This document shows, in pieces, positions 44,403 to 51,990 of a DNA stretch of 64,000 nucleotides. The DNA lies in assembly GCF_001544295.1 (NCBI RefSeq), contig NZ_BCQF01000015.1, forward strand, positions 1-64,000. Reading direction: 5' to 3'. Below the pieces are notes generated by a model. The model was not told the DNA's origin. It saw nothing but the letters and a program-made list of their open reading frames with translations, and did not search any database. Both the position numbers and the translations under genes were made by a program. The stretch's first letter is position 1. Every line of letters starts with the position of its first letter. The DNA is from Enterococcus pseudoavium NBRC 100491 (GTDB lineage: Bacteria > Bacillota > Bacilli > Lactobacillales > Enterococcaceae).

Positions 44403-46751
44403 CTACAACTGATGCTCAACACGTGCGATAATATCATCTTGAATCTGCTTGTTTAAATCGACAAAGAACGCACTATAACCTGCTACGCGAACCAATAATC
44501 CTGCATATTTTTCTGGATGTTTTTGAGCAGCCAGCAACGTTTCTTTTGATTGAACATTGAATTGGACATGTTGAATTTTCAGTTTTGTAAATGCTAATAG
44601 AAAATCAGCAAATTTGTTTAATCCTTGTTGTCCTTGCAAAGTATTCGGTTGAAATTTTAAATTTAACAAACTACCATTGACCGTCAAAAAATTATCTAGT
44701 CGACTAACAGATTTTAATACCGCGGTCGGCCCAAGATGATCCCTTCCCACCATCGGGGATAAACCACCATCGGCTAATTGTTCCTGAGCCTTTCGCCCAT
44801 CTGGAGTTGCCCCAACGGCTTCTCCTAATGGAATATGAGCTGAGACAGTGTAAGCACCCGCGATAAATTGCCCACCCCGCACATTTTGATACTTCTCTAA
44901 TTCTTTAGCGTAATGCCGGAATAGTTTTGCTGCAATAACATCTAATTCTTCATCGTCATTGCCGAATTTTTCAAAATCCTGAATAACATGTTTTTGAAGT
45001 TCCGCATATTCACCTGTAAAATTGGCTTCTAACGCATCAACTAATTGACTAAAGGACATTTCTTCGTTTTCAAAAATCATTTTTTTGATCACATACATCG
45101 AGTCGCTCAGATTGGCTTCTCCGATTCCTTGAACCCCTGAAAAATTATACCTAGCACCACCTTCAGTAACATCCTTACCCTTTTCTAAACAGTCAGAAAT
45201 CAAGACCGACAAGAACGGCGTAGGCGCGTAATGACGATGGCCTAAGTCGACGATATTTGAACCTTTAACTACCAATTCTACATAGTAGTCAATTTTCTTT
45301 TCAATCGTATCGACCAATTGTAAATATGTTAAATCTTTTTTATTTCTAAGTTCATAGATGCTCAATTCCATAATTCGTAACAAATTAAAAAGTGCAATAT
45401 CATGCAACCCATAAGTTTTCCCTGGAATGGAAGTCTCCACACACCCTACTGTTGCGTAATCCCGCGCATCATCTAAAGACACCCCTTTACTCAGAAAGGC
45501 TGGCACACAAACCTCATCATTGAATAATTGAGGGATTCCTGTTCCTAATCGAATCGTTTCTACCGTCTTCAATAAAAATCGTCGCGGGATCAGCTCATTC
45601 ATCCGGACGGAAAGATTTGGCTGTGGCAATAATATTTCATGGTAAAGTTCTAACATCACAAACGATAGTGGATTGACCGACGTATGACCTAATTCATCCA
45701 CCCCACCTAAAACAACAGTATAACCGGTTGGAAAACCGGCAAAACATTTCGCGCTGCTTTGAGAGCGTAAAAGGACTACGTCATTTGTTTTAATATAAAA
45801 ATCACCCAACACTTCGTATAGAAAAGCTTTATCGATACCTGCTTCTAAAGATGCTTTGTAAAAAGGATACAAGTATTGATCCATTCGACCCAACGACAGC
45901 GAAGATGCATTTGACTCGTATTGTCCAACGATACTAGTCATCCATAGCAGTTGTAGCGCTTCATAAAATGAATCGGGGCGCTGAGTGCTTAACTTGATAC
46001 ACATTTGGGAAATTGTCTGCAGTTCTTGCTTCCGCTGAAGATCATGTTCATTTTTACTCATTGCTTCTGCTAATTGAGCATAACGTAAAAAGTGTTCCTT
46101 CATACCAATAAAAATAATTTTTCCAGCTTGATAAAAATGATTCTCTGGCTCTGCACTAATTTTTTCATCCAGTCTTACCAGATAACTACCGATTCCTTGG
46201 GTCAATATTCCAGGGAAATCCATGATGATATGGCCTTGACCCTTATCCGTTTGATTCAATTTAAAAACTTCATCTTTCAAAGCATTTTTTACTTCATCCG
46301 TCAGTTCATGATTGATAAAATCTTTCATTGAACGATTTTCCCAATAAGGAAACAATTCTTCCCGATAGATTTTTTTATCTGTTTCTGTGAATTCAAACTG
46401 ATCTTGCGGTCGTGTGGCAATCGTGTCGATCTCTTGCATGATCCAATACGGATCCATCTCTGGTGAAAGTATTCCTGATCGCGGACGAATCGTTCGATTA
46501 CCAACCAACAATTCTCCTTCACGAATGCTGATTTCAACTTTGGCTAAAATATGCGCTACTGCCTTAGCTCGGCGAATAATCGTCGGCTCGCCCTCGGTTT
46601 GACGATAACTTTCTGTATAGAGCAACGCTCGTTCCAATGAAATTTGACGTTTTTCTTTAAATAAGTGCTCTTTCATCATTTGAATCCGTGGATTCCCTTT
46701 TATAACCACGTTTGCAATATTTTCTTTTTGATTGATGACTCCTGTTTCCAT
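44403..46751 (-). CDS. Glycyl radical enzyme (pyruvate formate-lyase-like, substrate unknown)
   Basis: A 782-aa PFL-family enzyme. The glycyl-radical loop is RVAGYSAFF with Gly758, and the active-site loop is ATVGCVETS with Cys437 and Glu439. The GCVE signature places it with GRE dehydratases and lyases rather than pyruvate formate-lyase, whose active site has a Cys-Cys pair. The start is the ATG at 46751 (AGGAGTG upstream), not the ATG 30 bases before. The neighbouring PTS suggests a phosphorylated sugar or polyol substrate. Related PTS-linked GREs in E. coli (YbiW, PflD) have been reported to open anhydrosugar phosphates. Choline, glycerol or hydroxyproline lyases are less likely from the context. 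Confidence 0.9.
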   Translation of the reverse strand: METGVINQKENIANVVIKGNPRIQMMKEHLFKEKRQISLERALLYTESYRQTEGEPTIIRRAKAVAHILAKVEISIREGELLVGNRTIRPRSGILSPEMDPYWIMQEIDTIATRPQDQFEFTETDKKIYREELFPYWENRSMKDFINHELTDEVKNALKDEVFKLNQTDKGQGHIIMDFPGILTQGIGSYLVRLDEKISAEPENHFYQAGKIIFIGMKEHFLRYAQLAEAMSKNEHDLQRKQELQTISQMCIKLSTQRPDSFYEALQLLWMTSIVGQYESNASSLSLGRMDQYLYPFYKASLEAGIDKAFLYEVLGDFYIKTNDVVLLRSQSSAKCFAGFPTGYTVVLGGVDELGHTSVNPLSFVMLELYHEILLPQPNLSVRMNELIPRRFLLKTVETIRLGTGIPQLFNDEVCVPAFLSKGVSLDDARDYATVGCVETSIPGKTYGLHDIALFNLLRIMELSIYELRNKKDLTYLQLVDTIEKKIDYYVELVVKGSNIVDLGHRHYAPTPFLSVLISDCLEKGKDVTEGGARYNFSGVQGIGEANLSDSMYVIKKMIFENEEMSFSQLVDALEANFTGEYAELQKHVIQDFEKFGNDDEELDVIAAKLFRHYAKELEKYQNVRGGQFIAGAYTVSAHIPLGEAVGATPDGRKAQEQLADGGLSPMVGRDHLGPTAVLKSVSRLDNFLTVNGSLLNLKFQPNTLQGQQGLNKFADFLLAFTKLKIQHVQFNVQSKETLLAAQKHPEKYAGLLVRVAGYSAFFVDLNKQIQDDIIARVEHQL

Positions 46752-46785
46752 CTTGCTCACTCCTGTTCTGCTTCTGCTCACTCTT

Positions 46786-46791
46786 AGTATA
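46786..46791 (-). promoter_or_regulatory. Candidate -10 of the GRE operon
   Basis: TATACT on the minus strand, about 35 bases before the GRE start. The -35 is poor, and a DeoR-type repeat lies immediately upstream. Confidence 0.4.
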
Positions 46792-46822
46792 GAAATTTTT
46801 TTCTCTTGAAACTAGATAATTT

Positions 46823-46839
46823 TTGGAATCACAAGCTAA
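46823..46839. promoter_or_regulatory. Direct repeat operator half, copy 1
   Basis: TTGGAATCACAAGCTAA, matching 46884-46900 at 15 of 17 positions, in the divergent GRE/DeoR control region. Confidence 0.6.
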
Positions 46840-46883
46840 AAGTTGGATTTGCCCCGTTTTTCCCAAGTTTTTTATTGTTTTTA

Positions 46884-46900
46884 TTGGAATCTCATGCTAA
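46884..46900. promoter_or_regulatory. Direct repeat operator half, copy 2
   Basis: TTGGAATCTCATGCTAA, 61 bases from the first copy (about six helical turns), just upstream of the DeoR gene. A likely DeoR binding site that would allow looping. Confidence 0.6.
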
Positions 46901-46922
46901 TTTTGATTAAAAAGGAGTTCTT

Positions 46923-47681
46923 ATGAAAGCCACTGAGATTAGCCAACGCCGGAAAGAAATTACGGAACTTTTATACCAAAAAAAAGAAGTTAAAGTTCAT
47001 GAATTAGTAAAGACATTCCAAGTTTCCGATGAAACGATTCGCAAAGATTTGACTTATCTCGCTAATGAAGGGGTTTTAACAAAGCACCATGGTAAAGCCA
47101 CCTTAATTAAGGAGAAAGAATTGGCGCCCGTTTTTCAACGCACTTCCCAATTTTCGGAAAAAGATAAGATTACACAGACCGCTTTAAACTTTATTACGAA
47201 TGAAGACTACTCGATTGGCCTAGATCAAGGCAGTACCATCGCTTTACTGGCTAAAAAGATCGTCTCCTTAGAAAAAAAACAACTCTTCACTAGCTCTTTA
47301 GCAGCAATTACTCAACTAGCAAGTAGTCATCACAAGCTTTTTTGTTTTGGTGGTGAATATTCTCCTGCTGATATGGCTTTTCGCAATAGCGGTCGTGAGC
47401 TTTATCCGGACATTCAATTCGACGTATGCTTCTTGGGTTCTAGTGGAGTTAAAAATCGTAAAGGCTTTTGTACCTCCTCCTTGATTGACGCTGAAGCTAA
47501 ACGCCGAATGCTTAAAAAAGCCAATAAAAAAATCATCCTGCTGGATAATACAAAATTTGAAAAGACTTCCCTTGTGCAAGTAGCGCCTTGGTCTGAAGCT
47601 GATATCGTTATTAGTAGCAAAGGAATCCCCTTAGACTATCAGCGAATGATCAGTGCCTATGCTCACTTGATTTTAGTTTAA
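46923..47681 (+). CDS. DeoR-family transcriptional regulator
   Basis: A 252-aa repressor. The N-terminal winged helix is typical (RRKEITELLYQKKEVKVHEL, DETIRKDLTYLANEGVLTKHHG, shown in part). The C-terminal domain is the isomerase-like sugar-phosphate sensor with DQGSTIALLAKKI, FCFGGEY and the closing DAEAKRRMLKKA. It is divergent from the glycyl radical operon and convergent with the PTS operon, and is the best candidate to control one or both, responding to the sugar phosphate. AAAAGGAG precedes the ATG. Confidence 0.92.
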   Translation: MKATEISQRRKEITELLYQKKEVKVHELVKTFQVSDETIRKDLTYLANEGVLTKHHGKATLIKEKELAPVFQRTSQFSEKDKITQTALNFITNEDYSIGLDQGSTIALLAKKIVSLEKKQLFTSSLAAITQLASSHHKLFCFGGEYSPADMAFRNSGRELYPDIQFDVCFLGSSGVKNRKGFCTSSLIDAEAKRRMLKKANKKIILLDNTKFEKTSLVQVAPWSEADIVISSKGIPLDYQRMISAYAHLILV

Positions 47682-47717
47682 AAAAGATGTGCCGAATAAT
47701 CCTTCGACACATCTTTT
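47682..47717. terminator. Bidirectional terminator between the DeoR gene and PTS IIC
   Basis: AAAAGATGTG and its complement around a partly paired loop, A-run left and TTTTCTC right. Confidence 0.75.
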
Positions 47718-47719
47718 CT

Positions 47720-48811
47720 CTACATAATTTCGATGTCTAAATCAAAGTCATCATCCAAATCAGTTGGTTGTGTTTTCTCATCAACAACCGGTTTTTTCAA
47801 AACCATAACAATACCGGCAGTAATAATTGAACCAATCACCGTTCCAAGAATATAAACCAATGGATTTTGTGCGACGGGTGCAACGATCCAGCCACCCCAA
47901 GGTGCTGGATTTCCGGCACCTAAAGCCATTGCAAGCGCAGCTCCGACTGCGCTACCAATCATGTTTGCTGGGATACAGCGTAACGGATCCGCCGCAGCAA
48001 AAGGAATCGCTCCTTCAGAAATCCCTACCATTCCCATTACAATTGCCGCTTTTCCGGAGTTTCTTTCCTCAATCGTAAATTTCTTTGGAGCAACAATCGT
48101 CGCTAGCCCCATCGCAAGCGGCGGAATACAAATTGCTACACCAATCCCTGCCATAATCGTCAAGGCTGTCTCACTTGGTAATCCGGTTGTTGGGTTAATC
48201 GTTCCTACCATTGCTGAGCCAAAACTAAAAGCAACTTTATTGATCGGCCCTCCCAGATCAGAAGCAATCATTGCTCCCAAAATCAATCCAAGTACAACTA
48301 AGTTGCCGGTTCCCAGAGATTCTAACCACTGGGTCAAGTCTGTCATTAATGCAGCAATTGGTTGGCCAATCACCCAATACATTAAAGCGCCTACAAATAA
48401 CGTACCAAATAACGGAATGATAAAGATCGGCCCCAACGATCGTAAACTGGATGGTAATTTAATTTTCTTTAGATAAAAAACTACTATCCCTGCCAAAATA
48501 CCTGATAAAATCCCACCTAGAAATCCCGCTCCAATGTTGCTTGCAATCAATCCACCAATAATCCCTGGCGCCAGACCTGGGCGATCTACCATTGAAAAAG
48601 CGATATAGCCGGATAAGATGGGTACCATCATTCCCAGACCCGTAATACCAATATTGGCAATATCTGCCAACCAGCCTTTATCTGGAACCGCGGCATTACC
48701 AGAAAATAGCACACTCAATGCCAACAAAATCCCGCCAGCCACAACAAAAGGAATCATATATGAAACACCAGTCATCAAATTTTTTCTTGTATTTTTTAGT
48801 AATTCAATCAT
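47720..48811 (-). CDS. PTS fructose-type IIC component
   Basis: A 363-aa membrane permease of the fructose/mannitol PTS family. Signature sequences: SYMIPFVVAGGILLAL, ASDLGGPINKVAF, GISEGAIPFA and the NPAPWGG stretch near the C-terminus. About nine helices. It imports and phosphorylates its sugar with the IIB and IIA encoded upstream. The start follows GGAGGAAG. Substrate is not readable; the cluster suggests an unusual sugar or polyol. Confidence 0.92.
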   Translation of the reverse strand: MIELLKNTRKNLMTGVSYMIPFVVAGGILLALSVLFSGNAAVPDKGWLADIANIGITGLGMMVPILSGYIAFSMVDRPGLAPGIIGGLIASNIGAGFLGGILSGILAGIVVFYLKKIKLPSSLRSLGPIFIIPLFGTLFVGALMYWVIGQPIAALMTDLTQWLESLGTGNLVVLGLILGAMIASDLGGPINKVAFSFGSAMVGTINPTTGLPSETALTIMAGIGVAICIPPLAMGLATIVAPKKFTIEERNSGKAAIVMGMVGISEGAIPFAAADPLRCIPANMIGSAVGAALAMALGAGNPAPWGGWIVAPVAQNPLVYILGTVIGSIITAGIVMVLKKPVVDEKTQPTDLDDDFDLDIEIM

Positions 48812-48822
48812 TCTACTTCCTC

Positions 48823-49134
48823 CTATTTGGCCAATTTCTGTTGGAGTTTTTTAACAATGGCTTCTCCCTTATTGATACAATCTCCGGCACTAACGCGTAC
48901 GACAGGTTTCCCTTTGAATCGTTCTTCATTTTTGATCGCAATATTATTAGTTAAAATGACTGCATCTGCACAATTAATTTGATCCATTGATAATTCATTT
49001 TCGATTCCGATTGATCCTTGTGTTTCTACGTGAATCTCCACATTGTTTTTTTTTGCAGCCACCTCTAAACTTTCTGCAGCAAGATAGGTATGGGCAACTC
49101 CTGATGGACAAGCTGTTACAGCAACTAATTTCAT
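48823..49134 (-). CDS. PTS fructose-type IIB component
   Basis: A 103-aa phosphocarrier. The phospho-cysteine is Cys9 in ACPSGVAHTY (family CPTGIAHT), followed by a typical alternating fold. It passes phosphate from IIA to the sugar bound to IIC. 11 bases before the IIC start; the upstream gap to IIA is 140 bases with no recognised gene. Confidence 0.92.
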   Translation of the reverse strand: MKLVAVTACPSGVAHTYLAAESLEVAAKKNNVEIHVETQGSIGIENELSMDQINCADAVILTNNIAIKNEERFKGKPVVRVSAGDCINKGEAIVKKLQQKLAK

Positions 49135-49274
49135 AATTTTTCTCTCCTTCGATTTTTTAATTAAAGTTCATTGACCCTTTTACTCATGATTAAAAAGGAT
49201 TCTTTGGACATTCCAACTAGATATTTTTACCACTTTCATTCATTGGGAAGACAGCTTCTTTTGGGACTACTTTT

Positions 49275-49739
49275 TTAAGCTACCACGCCAGCTAAACTAT
49301 CATTTAACAACTCAACGATTTCTTGATTACTGGCTGCTTGTGCCAAGGTATCGCGAAATTCTTGATGAACAAGTTTTCTTGATAGACCCGCAATAATTTT
49401 CAAATGTTGATCCCCTTGGCATTCTTCTGGAACAGCTAATAAAAAGACCAAATTAACAGTTTCACCATCTAAACTTTGCCAATCGACTTTTTGATTCAAC
49501 CGTCCAAAAGCTACGGTCGTTTCTTTTACATGAGCACTTTTCCCATGGGGGATGGCAATCCCAAACCCAATCCCTGTCGTAGTTAAATTTTCTCGTTCTA
49601 TTACACTTTCAACATACCCTGTGTGGTTATATAAGCGTCCTGCTTGATTGATCCGATCAGCGAGTATATTGATAGCCGCTATTTTTGAATCGGCCTCAAT
49701 CGCTAAATCGACCAATTCTTCGTTGATTACTTGCATCAT
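49275..49739 (-). CDS. PTS fructose/mannitol-type IIA component
   Basis: A 154-aa EIIA with phospho-histidine His65 in IAIPHGKSAH. The start is one of two adjacent ATGs at 49739/49736, behind AGGAGG; a frame that opens 24 bases upstream is inside the activator gene. TAG, one base, then ATG joins it to the activator. A Gly-rich VNLVFLLAVPEE segment is typical of EIIA-Fru. Confidence 0.9.
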   Translation of the reverse strand: MMQVINEELVDLAIEADSKIAAINILADRINQAGRLYNHTGYVESVIERENLTTTGIGFGIAIPHGKSAHVKETTVAFGRLNQKVDWQSLDGETVNLVFLLAVPEECQGDQHLKIIAGLSRKLVHQEFRDTLAQAASNQEIVELLNDSLAGVVA

Positions 49740-49740
49740 T

Positions 49741-51684
49741 CTACCTCCTAATAATGGTTTCATAAATTTCTGTCGCCGTTTTTTCTGCGAAAAAGTGAGT
49801 TAATTTTTTTTCTGATTGAACGATTTTATGAATGTCCGTGATTAAGCCCCGAACAAGTTTACGATCAGTTTTGGCGATACACATCAATAAAATATACTGA
49901 ACTTTTCGTTGATCCCAAACAATCGGTCGTTCCAGTGTGACAATCGTAATTTTCGTTTGTAAGACATTTTGAGGTGATGCATGAGGGATTGCGACACCTG
50001 TTGCTAACGCCGTTTCCCCAATGACTTCCCGCTCAAAAACTTCTTTGCGAAAAGCCGGTGAAACGATGTTTTTTCGCTCCAACTGGTCAATCAACCAATT
50101 TAGACACTGCTCTTTAGTTGCAAATTCCTTTTGAGTGTAAATAAATTCTAAGTCAATCACTTCCTGTAAGAAAGGCAGGGTTAGATTAGCATTTTCTTCT
50201 GACTCCTCCGAATAAAATAAATTTGCATAAATTGCCGTAATATTTTTGAGATCTTCTTGTGTCATCAAAGTGGAGACTTTAATCGTTGGTTTATCAATCT
50301 TTTCTAGTTTCACCGAAGAAATGATCAGGTCAACATTATCTAGCTTCTTTTTGTAAAGCTTATCCAATGTCGTAATTTCGGCAGTATCTTGAGCGGGTAA
50401 AATTCGATTGATCTTATTAAAAATCAGTTCAGATGTTCCTAAACCACTCGGGCAAACAATTAAAATCTTTTTCCCATGTCGATTTTTTTCTAGAGATATT
50501 TGAAAATACATTGCAATTAAGGCAATTTCTTCATCGTTGAACTGAATTCCTAATTCTTCTTCAGTATTCGCTAAGACATACCATGTTGTGCTGAAAATAA
50601 TTGCATACTGATTTTTTATCTCTTCGACTAACGGATTGGTAATTACAATCCCCATTTTTAACCGATAGACCATCGGAATAAAGTGGTTCGAAAATCGTTC
50701 AATTAATTGTAGATCGCCTTGAAAGTCAACTTGCATGATCTCTGACATATTTTTTAAAATTTTCTGGATTGTCTCAGAATATTTTTTATAGTTCCTTTTA
50801 TTCTTTACGCAAGCCCGTACCCCATAACCAACTAATTGCCTGTTCACATAAGATATATCTTCTTCCTGATACTCGAAGTTGTTCTTTTCTGCAATCTTTA
50901 CCAATAAATCATTGGCAACTAAATACGTATCGATCAATTTTATTTGATCAAAAAAGAAATCCTTTTCTTCGATATGTTTGCCCTTATTTAAACGGAAGCA
51001 AAAAATTAATAAACGAAGCACCAATGATTTTACATACTGTTCCGGTATCCAAAACTCTGACTGCTTTTTTAGTTCCTTAATCTGTGAGAAAACAGTCTCA
51101 ACTAATTGATGCGGGTATAATTTAAATAACAATTTCTCCGTCTCATCATGAAATAATTGCTCAGCTCCTACCCCATGTTTATCCAAATAGTCCTCACAAA
51201 AGCGAAACAAACTATTTTGAAGTTCTTCTTCACTTCCAAACACTTTGGTTCCTTGCTTTGAGGCAGAAAGTCTTACCCGATATTTGTCTGTCAGTTTTTC
51301 AAAATCACTCACAATTGAACTTGGACTCACATGGAATTTCTGAGCAAGCATTTGCTGCGTGACTGTCTCGTCATCAATCAATAACTTTTTAGCAATTTGC
51401 CACTGCCGTTCTTGATAACCGAGCGCGTCTGCTGTCGTTCCATTAATAACTTCTAGAAACCGCATTTTCGATTCAACGGGACCTATCAAGCGGATTCCGA
51501 CTCGTGGCTTTTTCTCTAAAACAAGTTGTTGTTCCGGGAGTAGCTTTTGAATTTTTTCTAAATCAGAATAAATAGTTCTATTCGATTTTTCCAATTTCTC
51601 GGAGTAGAACGATACTGGTAAATAGTTTTCATTCTGAATAAGTAAATGGATTAATTTTTTTTGTCGTGGATTCATCCCTTTCAT
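49741..51684 (-). CDS. PRD-containing transcription activator (MtlR/LicR type)
   Basis: A 647-aa multidomain regulator controlled by PTS phosphorylation. In order: an HTH_11 (NPRQKKLIHLLIQNENYLPV), a second helix-turn-helix domain (HVSPSSIVSDFEKL), two PRD domains with their His residues (one near VNRQLVGYGV, another around YRLKMGIVIT-EEIALIAMYF), a EIIB-Gat domain (VCPSGLGTSE with Cys), and a C-terminal EIIA domain (GVAIPHASP). Such proteins activate their PTS operon when the substrate is present. AGGAGTAAAAATG starts it. A cre-like palindrome overlaps the leader. Confidence 0.92.
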   Translation of the reverse strand: MKGMNPRQKKLIHLLIQNENYLPVSFYSEKLEKSNRTIYSDLEKIQKLLPEQQLVLEKKPRVGIRLIGPVESKMRFLEVINGTTADALGYQERQWQIAKKLLIDDETVTQQMLAQKFHVSPSSIVSDFEKLTDKYRVRLSASKQGTKVFGSEEELQNSLFRFCEDYLDKHGVGAEQLFHDETEKLLFKLYPHQLVETVFSQIKELKKQSEFWIPEQYVKSLVLRLLIFCFRLNKGKHIEEKDFFFDQIKLIDTYLVANDLLVKIAEKNNFEYQEEDISYVNRQLVGYGVRACVKNKRNYKKYSETIQKILKNMSEIMQVDFQGDLQLIERFSNHFIPMVYRLKMGIVITNPLVEEIKNQYAIIFSTTWYVLANTEEELGIQFNDEEIALIAMYFQISLEKNRHGKKILIVCPSGLGTSELIFNKINRILPAQDTAEITTLDKLYKKKLDNVDLIISSVKLEKIDKPTIKVSTLMTQEDLKNITAIYANLFYSEESEENANLTLPFLQEVIDLEFIYTQKEFATKEQCLNWLIDQLERKNIVSPAFRKEVFEREVIGETALATGVAIPHASPQNVLQTKITIVTLERPIVWDQRKVQYILLMCIAKTDRKLVRGLITDIHKIVQSEKKLTHFFAEKTATEIYETIIRR

Positions 51685-51699
51685 TTTTACTCCTCCAAT

Positions 51700-51713
51700 T
51701 GTAAGCGCTTATC
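51700..51713. promoter_or_regulatory. cre-like site (CcpA)
   Basis: TGTAAGCGCTTATC matches the catabolite-response consensus at 12 of 14 positions, with an intact AAGCGCTT core, immediately before the activator ribosome site. Confidence 0.35.
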
Positions 51714-51924
51714 AATATAACAAAAAGATAGCACAGGCTTTTCCTATTGTATAACACAAAAATGTTACACATTAATGTTGAAAAATCTTTATTCTATCTC
51801 TTCCTTCATGGATCATTGCTTGATAAAAATGAAAAAAAGCCCGAAATTATAGCTTTTTCAAATTGACGATTAGGAAAATATACATTTTTTGATTCACATT
51901 TCAAATAAAAAATCGACTTCTAAT

Positions 51925-51940
51925 TTGCACATATGTGCAA
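51925..51940. promoter_or_regulatory. Perfect 16-base palindrome
   Basis: TTGCACATATGTGCAA is perfectly symmetrical, in non-coding DNA between ftsK and the PRD activator operon. It is large enough for a dimeric repressor, whose identity is unknown. Confidence 0.45.
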
Positions 51941-51956
51941 TTAATCCAAAAGAAAA

Positions 51957-51981
51957 AAGCTTTGCCAAAATGGCAAAGCTT
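51957..51981 (-). terminator. Terminator of ftsK
   Basis: AAGCTTTGCCA and complement, short loop, then TTTTTTCT on the minus strand. Confidence 0.8.
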
Positions 51982-51990
51982 AGACTTTTA

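Larger units (their letters stand above)
51685..51990. other. Control region upstream of the PRD activator
   Basis: Holds a cre-like palindrome (51700-51713), an imperfect dyad TGTATAAC/GTTACACA (51749-51773), a perfect 16-base palindrome (51925-51940) and the ftsK terminator. No reliable promoter pair was found. Confidence 0.5.

Noticed and set aside
47961-48476. 171-codon plus-strand frame opposite PTS IIC
   Set aside because: Antisense shadow of a Gly/Ile-rich membrane protein; low-complexity composition and no ribosome site.
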